The position numbers and the translations under genes were made by a program. Below, one piece after another: positions 26,660 through 33,117 of a stretch of DNA of 64,000 bases. Below the pieces are notes generated by a model. It was not told where the DNA came from. It saw only the letters and a program-made list of their open reading frames with translations, and made no database searches. Position 1 is the first letter of the stretch, and every line of letters begins with the position of its first letter. The DNA is from AP-15 sp963735445 (lineage in GTDB: Bacteria; Pseudomonadota; Alphaproteobacteria; ATCC43930; CGMCC-115725). The stretch is taken from positions 1-64,000 of the forward strand of contig CAVTLC010000043.1 in the NCBI GenBank assembly GCA_963735445.1, written 5' to 3'.

Positions 26660-27598
26660 ATGTCAGAGCTAGATCGCATGTCGAAGCCGATGCAACCATC
26701 ATCAACGAAATTAGCCTGCATTTGGGCCGCTGCTGCTGCGATGCTCGGGGCACTGGCGGTTGGGGCGCCTCCGGCGTACACACAGCAATATGCGGTAACG
26801 AGCGAACCGGCAGTTCCACCTCCGAGCGTCGCCGCCCCATCTCTGCCAATCTATAGCGCGCCGCCGCTCGTCCCGGCGCAGGCGCCGTCTCCGCCAACGT
26901 TGCTCGGCGGGCTGCAGCTGATCGCCTACCCCTATTTTTGGCTGGCGGGCCTCAACATGGCGATCACGACGCCCTTGCAGCGCGCACCGCAGGTCAACAT
27001 CAGCGCCGGCGCCGGTGAAATCATCAGCGACATCAGCTACATGCCGTTTATGGGCGCGGCTGAATTGCGCTACGGGCCGTTTGGCATCTTCGCTGACGGG
27101 CTGCACATCCCGCTCGGCGTCCCGATCACAACCCGCAACATCTTCTTTTCAGGCGGCAGCAGTGCGGTCGTGCTGAACGTCGCGACCGGCGATTTCTTGT
27201 ATCGCCTGTTCGAGCGTCCGGGGCAGGCGATCGACGGGGGTCTCGGCTTTCGCTGGTGGGGAGCCTCGGCCGACACAACCTTGGTCGGCAGGGGGCCGGT
27301 GCCAACGCAGAGTGTCAGTGTTTCGGGAAGCTGGGCCGATCCGCTGATCGCCGCCCGCTATCATGTCGATTTTGGCCACGGGTTGGGGCTGACCGCCTAT
27401 GGCGATGTCGGCGGCTTCGGGATCGCTGCGCATTCGGACTGGCAGATCTCCGGCATGCTCGACTATGCCTGGAACCCATCGCTGTCGTTTCGCGTCGGCT
27501 ACCGCAGCCTCAACGTCAATTACCAGGCGAGCGGCAAGCCTCTTGGCTATAACGTCCACATGAAGGGGCCGCTGCTGGGCCTCGTAATGCGGTTTTGA
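26660..27598 (+). CDS. Outer-membrane beta-barrel protein
   Basis: About 310 residues. Signal sequence LACIWAAAAAMLGALAVGA to YTQQ, a proline-rich stretch to about residue 75, then alternating beta strands ending in GLVMRF, with the C-terminal phenylalanine typical of outer-membrane barrels. Strand pairs such as GLGLTAYGDVGGFGIA and SLSFRVGYRSLNVNY support a barrel. ATGs at 26660, 26678 and 26690 are all possible starts. The first is shown. The gene overlaps nothing and lies within the duplicated part of the sulfatase region. Confidence 0.8.
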   Translation: MSELDRMSKPMQPSSTKLACIWAAAAAMLGALAVGAPPAYTQQYAVTSEPAVPPPSVAAPSLPIYSAPPLVPAQAPSPPTLLGGLQLIAYPYFWLAGLNMAITTPLQRAPQVNISAGAGEIISDISYMPFMGAAELRYGPFGIFADGLHIPLGVPITTRNIFFSGGSSAVVLNVATGDFLYRLFERPGQAIDGGLGFRWWGASADTTLVGRGPVPTQSVSVSGSWADPLIAARYHVDFGHGLGLTAYGDVGGFGIAAHSDWQISGMLDYAWNPSLSFRVGYRSLNVNYQASGKPLGYNVHMKGPLLGLVMRF

Positions 27599-27629
27599 GG
27601 TCGCGATCGCGCGATTTAGGAGTCGCCCG

Positions 27630-27969
27630 ATGCAAGCAACTCCGCCGGGCATGCGATGGATCCCCGGTGGAAGGTTTCGCATGGGCGCCGATCTCGCTGA
27701 CATGGCCGGCAATGTCTGGGAATGGACGGTCGATCAGTACGACGAGCGGCATACGCCGGGCACTCCGGTCGCGTGCTGCAGTCCTGACGCTGTGCCAACC
27801 TCGGCTCGCTCCGTCTACAAGGTTATCGAGGGCGGCTCGTATCTATGTGCGCCGATTACTGCCGGCGCTATCGGCTGGCCGCGCGCTATCCGCAGGCGAT
27901 CGACACCGCCACCTGCCGCATCGGATTTCGCTGCGTGATCCGTGAACACTGGCGAGGGCAGCGGCTGTG
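27630..27969 (+). pseudogene. FGE paralogue with internal deletion and frameshift
   Basis: The product opens MRWIPGGRFRMGAD, then jumps directly to MAGNVWEWTVDQY. The roughly 180 residues between those motifs in the intact gene are deleted. Near 27857 one base is missing in the CAPNYC codons, so the frame shifts. The other frame continues YCRRYRLAARYPQAIDTA and IGFRCVIREHW. Both active-site cysteines are encoded but not in one frame. It is a dead second copy of the enzyme at 17154. Confidence 0.8.
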
Positions 27970-27991
27970 ACAATCTGGAATAGGAGGAGTG

Positions 27992-28462
27992 ATGCGTGGA
28001 TATTGTCTGTTGGCGCCAATCGGAATTGCACTCCTGATACTCGCCGGCTGCGTCGGGCAGCCGGCCGAGACCGGCTGGCTGGCGCAAGCTCCGCCGCTGC
28101 AGCCGGAGATGGCGCGCGTGTGGGTTCTGCGGATGCCGTCGCAAGCCGGAATTATCACCGGGGCCGATCCGATGGTCTATGTGAACGGCGCGCCGCTTGC
28201 TCAAAGCACGGTGTTTACCGCGTACTTCCATGATTTTCGGCCGGGAACCTACCGTTTCACGGTGCAGCCCTACGGCACCCCCGCCAACCTCGTCGACACC
28301 GTCGAACTCGCCCCCGACACGCAGACCTATCTTCAGGTACAGGGCGTGCCTAATTGGGAAATGGGCTCGACCGTCGGATACGGCAGTTTTGCGGTGATGA
28401 CGATGTCGCCGCAGGTCGCCCAGCCATACCTCCGGACGATGAAATATCTCGGCGAGCGCTGA
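27992..28462 (+). CDS. Lipoprotein, paralogue 2
   Basis: 156 residues. Lipobox LILAGC. The mature part (ARVWVLRMPS, VYVNGAPLAQS, FHDFRPGTYRFTVQPYGTP, GVPNWEMGST) parallels the lipoprotein at 24880 almost line by line. TAGGAGGAGTG precedes the ATG at 27992. A GTG one codon earlier is less likely. Probably lipidated and attached to the envelope. It stands between a dead FGE copy and a fragment of an ABC membrane gene. Confidence 0.82.
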   Translation: MRGYCLLAPIGIALLILAGCVGQPAETGWLAQAPPLQPEMARVWVLRMPSQAGIITGADPMVYVNGAPLAQSTVFTAYFHDFRPGTYRFTVQPYGTPANLVDTVELAPDTQTYLQVQGVPNWEMGSTVGYGSFAVMTMSPQVAQPYLRTMKYLGER

Positions 28463-28493
28463 TTATCATCGATTGGCTTGTGGACAGGCCGGC

Positions 28494-28565
28494 ATGCGTG
28501 AACTTTATAAGTTTGTGTGGCGCGAACCGGTCGACTTCACCAAGGCGATTTCTTCCCATCTGTTC
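28494..28565 (+). pseudogene. ABC membrane gene, 5' fragment
   Basis: MRELYKFVWREP parallels VRDLYRYVWRAS of the gene at 25405. The preceding bases (CAGGCCGGCATGCGTG) also match the corresponding spacer there. Homology is lost after about 20 codons. This marks the broken edge of a duplicated segment. Confidence 0.6.
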
Positions 28566-28911
28566 CGGCCAGCATTCGTGATTCGGGCATCATCGAAAGA
28601 ACACAGCTCATTGAGCTGGCACGAGCGACGAAGCAATCCAAGCCGAGGGTTCAAAGGTGCCTCATTTCAATCGGCGGACGATCGTGGACCCCGATCGGAC
28701 AGCGGTCTAAAGGAGTTCGTCTCACCACCCCCGCGGCCGGGCGCCGTCGATCGTTTGAATTAAATTCGACTTTCGCGCACAAATTCTACTTGATCGTCAA
28801 CGACAGCTCGCCATCAGGTTCGGAGAGGGTCCTGGAGGGGCGGTGCCTCGCGGACGGCGAACGGCGGTTTCTTGTCGAGCCCCTCGGTCGCTGCGCGATA
28901 GATGAACCGCC
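28566..28911. other. No recognisable gene
   Basis: No frame has family features. The right end runs into dispersed repeat copy C. Confidence 0.4.
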
Positions 28912-29011
28912 GCTTTCGGCGCTCTGCAGCCGATGGGGGACGGTGCCGCGAAGGTCCTCTGACCGATCCGATAGCCGACGCTCAGGCTTGTCGGTGGGAA
29001 CTGGTCAAAAT
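28912..29011 (-). repeat. Dispersed intergenic repeat, copy C (3' exon of the intron)
   Basis: It is nearly identical to copy D at 31918 over at least 70 bp (from CTCTGCAGCCGATGGGGGAC through CCGATAGCCGACGCTCAGG). Its end ATTTTGACCAGTTCCCACC (minus strand) abuts the intron 3' end at 29012. Confidence 0.8.
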
Positions 29012-29019
29012 GTCGAGTC

Positions 29020-29092
29020 GCCCGGAGGACTCTCACCTCCGGGCGCTCCCAGATCCGTACGTGAACCTCTCGATTCATACGGCTCCCGATGT
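29020..29092 (-). ncRNA. Group II intron domains V and VI
   Basis: The domain V stem is read on the minus strand as GAGCCGTATG ... CGTACGGATC with an intervening GAGAGGTT loop. Domain VI is the CGCCCGGAGG ... CCTCCGGGCG stem next to the 3' splice site. A bulged adenosine is expected in domain VI but was not proved. Confidence 0.75.
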
Positions 29093-30334
29093 TCGGCCGT
29101 TTCCATGGCAGAGCTGCCAGTGGGCAAAGAGCGTTGGATTTACTCGGCGTAGCCGGTCAAACCAGTCTCGCGCCCCCTTGGTCTTGCGACGCAACCGCTT
29201 GAACTTGCGGCGCGCCCAGCGGATGACATAGAGATCGATCCTCTTCAGGGTCGGACGCAACTGCGTCTTGTAGAAGTGGCTGTAATAGTTGATCCAGCCG
29301 CGAATGCACGGGTTGTACATCTCGGCCAGGTCCTGTAGGGACTTGTCGCTGCGATGATGAAGCGCCCAGCGCCGAACTGTTCGGCTGATGGCCGTCAACG
29401 CTTTCGGACTGGCGGCGGGCAGGAAGCACGCAAAGGGCCGACGTCCCCTTCCCAACGCCTTCCTCGCTCGGAACGTAAACCCGAGAAAGTCGAACGACTG
29501 GTTCGGAAAGTCGCCATCGCGGTTCGCATCCTTGCAGTAGACGATCTTCGTCTTCTCAGGGTGCAGCACCAGCTTGCAGGCCGCAAAGCGCTCCTGCAAC
29601 GCGCTCCACAGCGCCCGCGCCTCTTCAGCGCTCTTGCAGTGACAAATGGCATCGTCCGCGTACCGCTCGAACGGAATGTGCGGATAGTTTCGCGACATCC
29701 ACGCGTCGAACGCATAGTGCAGGAACAAGTTTGCAAGCAGCGGGCTGATAACCCCGCCCTGCGGCGTTCCTGCTGTCCGCGGCACGACACTGCCGTCTTC
29801 CATCTGCACCGGAGCCTTCAGCCAGCGCTCGATGTAGAGCAGCACCCACGGACAGTCCGTATGATGACGGACTGCCTTAAGCAACCGCTCCCAATCGATG
29901 CTGTCGAAATAGGCCTTTACGTCGATATCGAGCACCCAGTCATACCGCCAGCAGCGCTGACGGGCTTGGTGCACGGCATCGATCGCCGATCGACCGGGCC
30001 TGTAGCCGTATGCGTCGGCGTGAAACACAGCTTCCAGATACGGCTCCAGGTACCGACGGGCGACCTCCTGAGCGATGCGATCCGCGACCGTCGGAATGCC
30101 CAACGGGCGCGTGCCACCGTCTGCCTTTGGAATATCGACCCGCCGCACCGGCGGAGGAAAATAGCTCCCTGACGACAGCCGGTTCCACAGCTTGTAGAGG
30201 TTGTTCGAAAGATCAACCTCGAAGTCTGCGATCGACTGTCGGTCTACTCCAGCCGCTCCGTGGTTGGCCTTCACACGTTTGAAGGCTTCCCAGACTTCCC
30301 TCTTGGGGATGTCGAACGGCTTTGCCTTGCCCAT
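29075..30334 (-). CDS. ltrA: Group II intron reverse transcriptase/maturase
   Basis: 419 residues from ATG 30334 (GGGAGGAGCCC upstream). Palm motifs are in order: VLDIDVKAYFDSID (RT3), GTPQGGVISPLL (RT4, residues 189-200) and the catalytic FERYADDAI (YADD 225-228). FDFLGFTFRARKA, the thumb/maturase region and a final GWINYYSHFYKTQLRP motif follow. No HNH endonuclease domain follows, so it is an endonuclease-free type that relies on other primers for target DNA synthesis. It promotes intron splicing and retrohoming. The frame is intact, unlike the copy at 10021-11150. Confidence 0.92.
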   Translation of the reverse strand: MGKAKPFDIPKREVWEAFKRVKANHGAAGVDRQSIADFEVDLSNNLYKLWNRLSSGSYFPPPVRRVDIPKADGGTRPLGIPTVADRIAQEVARRYLEPYLEAVFHADAYGYRPGRSAIDAVHQARQRCWRYDWVLDIDVKAYFDSIDWERLLKAVRHHTDCPWVLLYIERWLKAPVQMEDGSVVPRTAGTPQGGVISPLLANLFLHYAFDAWMSRNYPHIPFERYADDAICHCKSAEEARALWSALQERFAACKLVLHPEKTKIVYCKDANRDGDFPNQSFDFLGFTFRARKALGRGRRPFACFLPAASPKALTAISRTVRRWALHHRSDKSLQDLAEMYNPCIRGWINYYSHFYKTQLRPTLKRIDLYVIRWARRKFKRLRRKTKGARDWFDRLRRVNPTLFAHWQLCHGNGRTSGAV

Positions 30335-31104
30335 GGGCTCCTCCCGTCGCCGGTTGGCCCGTGGCCTCGGCTGAACAACGCAGCCCCTTCGGTCCAGCGC
30401 CATTACAGAGCCTTCATCCCTACTACGAGCTGCTCCGCCCCTGTGCTCCGCTTCGGTACTCTGGTCCTTGCGGTGTGCGCCGCTTGGACGTCTCCCTTGG
30501 CATCGGAGCGACAGGTTCTCACGTTCCGTACAAGAGCCTGGTTGAGCTTCGCGCCGCCTACATGCCGGATGCCGCTCGGGCAGGCTTCAGGGTTCTCCCG
30601 AGCTAATCCCGGAGGAAGGGGCACCCCCCGGTTTCGACATCGCCTAATCCGCTTTCGACACGTCATCGGCGGTTCGCTTGCGCTCGCCTCTCTCAACCTT
30701 GCCTGCCGGGATCAGGTCCCGACGTTTCCGCAACGCTCACCACCATCGCTCTTGACGACAGCAGCTTGCGGTGGCTTGAGACCTGCACCTGACTGCCGGC
30801 CTCGAAGGGCCCTCCTTCATCTCTCGTACAGTTTCCGCACCGTCGTACTCAGACGGTGCGTTCGTGACACACGCCCCACTCCGGACCTTCACGGCACCCG
30901 AGGCGAGCTACCGCATCGGGTGGACAGCGGCGTTCGCGCGGGGGCTTCCACACGTGCCATGCTGATGTCCCTCCGAGGCAACTCGCGGTGCCCCTAAACG
31001 GATCTGCCGGCACGATCGTCTAGACGCTGCGCTGTACACGTCGACTTGCTGGCAGTAAGTGTCACAGCGCACACGCAAAAAGCGTGAGCGATTTGGGGAG
31101 CGAG

Positions 31105-31845
31105 ATGTTGAAATCCAGGGTTCTGGCCTGCGTATTGACGCTGTCCGCTGTTGCCGCCGCGCCGGCGATCTCACAGACTGCCCCGGACTACGCTGCAATT
31201 GTTGCTGCTCCCGACCGAAGCAACGCGGACCGCAAGCTCGACACCAACCGCGCGCCAGCAAAGTGGCTCGCGTTCATTGGCGCGAAGCCCGGTATGAAAA
31301 TCCTCGACATTGAAGCGGTCTACGGATGGAAAGCGGAACTTCTGGCGCGTGCCGTAGTGCCGGGCGGCAAAGTTTATGCGCAAAATTCGGAAGCGGCCTT
31401 TGCGCGCGTCAAGGATCGGCTCGATGCGCGGCTCAAGACCCCAGCAGCCGCCAATATCGTCTCGGTGGTGCGGCCATTCGATGATCCTGCGCCAACCGGT
31501 ATGCATGATTTCGATCTCGTGACGTTTTTCTATGGCTATCATGACGTCACTAACCTTGGTGTCGATCGCGCCAAGATGAATAAAACTTTCTACGACGCGT
31601 TGAAGCCGGGCGGCGAATTGGTCGTGGGCGATTACTCGGCCAAGCCCGGGGCGGGAACGAGCGTCGCTCAGACCCTGCACCGTTCGGATGAAGCACTGGC
31701 CAGGTCGGAGATCGAGGCGGCGGGGTTCAAATTGATCGACCACGGCGATTTCCTCCACGTGCCCGGGGATGCAAGAGAGGCCCACTCGCATTCCGCGGCT
31801 GAACCGGTCGATATCTACGTGCTGAAATTCCGCAAGCCGGGCTGA
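31105..31845 (+). CDS. Exported SAM methyltransferase-like protein
   Basis: 246 residues from ATG 31105. Signal peptide MLKSRVLACVLTLSAVAAAPAIS. The domain has the methyltransferase layout: MKILDIEAVYGWKAELLARA in place of motif I, then VYAQNSEAAF, FDLVTFFYGYHDVTNLG and LKPGGELVVGDYS, as in ubiquinone-type class I enzymes. The usual GxGxG of motif I is replaced by EAVYGW, so cofactor binding may be altered. A periplasmic methyltransferase would lack obvious SAM supply, yet such signal-bearing homologues are widespread. Start alternatives: ATG 31084. Confidence 0.8.
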   Translation: MLKSRVLACVLTLSAVAAAPAISQTAPDYAAIVAAPDRSNADRKLDTNRAPAKWLAFIGAKPGMKILDIEAVYGWKAELLARAVVPGGKVYAQNSEAAFARVKDRLDARLKTPAAANIVSVVRPFDDPAPTGMHDFDLVTFFYGYHDVTNLGVDRAKMNKTFYDALKPGGELVVGDYSAKPGAGTSVAQTLHRSDEALARSEIEAAGFKLIDHGDFLHVPGDAREAHSHSAAEPVDIYVLKFRKPG

Positions 31846-31917
31846 CGACGAAAAGCGCCGGCCCATTAGGAACCAGCCCGACGCCTGCTTGGCCCGAGGG
31901 CTTCGACAACACCGGCC

Positions 31918-32030
31918 GGAATCGGCGCTCTGCAGCCGATGGGGGACGGTGCCGCGAAGGTCCTCTGACCGATCCGATAGCCGACGCTCAGGTTGGCCGG
32001 CGGGAACTGGTCATTCTGCCCCCATCCGGC
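31918..32030 (-). repeat. Dispersed intergenic repeat, copy D
   Basis: The minus strand reads GGGGGCAGAATGACCAG, then TTCCCGCCGGCCAACCTGAG and CGTCGGCTATCGGATCGG. It matches copy C closely. It lies just after the methyltransferase stop and is followed by the deaminase gene on the other strand. Confidence 0.8.
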
Positions 32031-32101
32031 CATTCGTGGGCGTGACCCTGAGGGCTCTCCATAAAGGTTGAAGTCGAATTAGCCGCAATAACCAGGAGTT
32101 G

Positions 32102-32554
32102 CTATAGCGACCATGCGTCGAACAGCTTGAGCGCTTCCTCGGCCAGGACGCCGCCGTTGACTTCGATAGCGGTGAACGTCGTCCTAGCCGCGATTTCAGT
32201 ACTGGGTACTTTAATCTGGCCCAGGACCTTGCTGAGCTCTTCGATCGACGCGCCATAGACTACCCGCGCGATCCGGCAGTAGGCGATCGCGCCCATGCAC
32301 ATCGGACATGGCTCGCCCGAAGTATAGATCGTCGCGCCGCGCAAGATTTCCGGGCCATGCTCGGCGAGGCATTGGCGGATTGCGACCATCTCGCCATGCG
32401 CGGTTGGGTCCTTGAGCCGCTTGCCGGAGTTGCGCCCGCGCGCCAGCACCAGGCCATCCTTGACGATCACCGCCCCGAACGGTGCGTCCGCTTCAGCCGC
32501 GAGCGCAATGGCCTCGCGCATCAACGCGATATCGGTGGTCGTGACGTTGCTCAT
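32102..32554 (-). CDS. Nucleoside deaminase family protein
   Basis: 150 residues, cytoplasmic. Zinc site: TAHGEM (H53, proton-shuttling E55) and SGEPCPMCMGAI (C83, C86), the CDA/TadA signature with Gly in place of the usual Ala in HAE. ATG 32554 is preferred to an upstream in-frame start by family length. It could be a guanine deaminase or a tRNA-adenosine-deaminase-like enzyme. The C-terminal FDAWSL does not decide. Confidence 0.88.
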   Translation of the reverse strand: MSNVTTTDIALMREAIALAAEADAPFGAVIVKDGLVLARGRNSGKRLKDPTAHGEMVAIRQCLAEHGPEILRGATIYTSGEPCPMCMGAIAYCRIARVVYGASIEELSKVLGQIKVPSTEIAARTTFTAIEVNGGVLAEEALKLFDAWSL

Positions 32555-32689
32555 TTCAAAGCGTAACACCAAATCGCCATCGTGGCCTCCCTGGTCGATT
32601 GCTTAGCGCAAGCTTACCGCCGCTCGTTCCCGCCGACCACGAAATCGACCCATCAATTTGCCTAAGACGCCGTGCCTTGCCTCCCCACC

Positions 32690-32990
32690 AGAATTTTCGG
32701 GAGCGCAGTGGCTCGGCAACCGCAGCCGCCGCAGACTTCACCAGATCGCAAATAAAGTGCGCGTAGCGTGCTGTCGTGACCGCCTGTGTATGCCCGAGCA
32801 TCTTGCCGATGACCAATACCCCGAGCCCCGCGATACACAGCTCCGCGCCACGCAACTCTACAGCATTGGCACCCATATTTCGCTGGCGAAGAATCGCCTC
32901 GGCGCTTGTCTGTGATGAGCCAGCATGCCACGCTGCCAATCCTGATTTCGCGTTGTGGGAGAGCGTCGCCGCCGACACCTGAGAGTGCTT
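32690..32990 (-). pseudogene. Tyrosine recombinase, C-terminal remnant
   Basis: GLGVLVIGKMLGHTQAVTTAR then YAHFICDLVKSAAAAV matches the box II end of phage-type integrases (LLGHTQxxTTARYAH, with the catalytic tyrosine in RYAH). The arginine- and histidine-containing parts are degraded in the adjoining 130 bp. This could be the footprint of an old genomic island boundary. No tRNA gene was seen nearby. Confidence 0.6.
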
Positions 32991-33117
32991 TGCTTCGTAA
33001 TGTTGATGGCATGACGGCGCTGGCGGCTGTCGTCAACTTCATGCAAAGACCATCTGGAGTGGGCATGGGGAAAGATCGCGGCGGGCGGCGCCAACGAGTA
33101 GGGGCGGGGATGTGCCG

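Larger units (their letters stand above)
29012..30872 (-). mobile_element. Group II intron, complete
   Basis: About 1,860 nt. The minus-strand 5' end is GTGTGTCACGAAC at 30872, defined by comparison with the truncated copy at 11150, where homology ends at the same base. The 3' end is CTCGAC at 29012. Before that lie a domain V hairpin and a domain VI hairpin. The intron ORF encodes an intact reverse transcriptase. The five-prime exon ends TGGGGC, and the 3' exon is the dispersed repeat. Copy I of that repeat at about 52924 has the unoccupied junction TGGGGC-ATTTTGACC. Confidence 0.88.

Noticed and set aside
28566..28911. A 211-codon plus-strand frame after the lipoprotein gene
   Set aside because: It runs from an ABC-gene fragment into a dispersed repeat and the intron, with no domain motifs.
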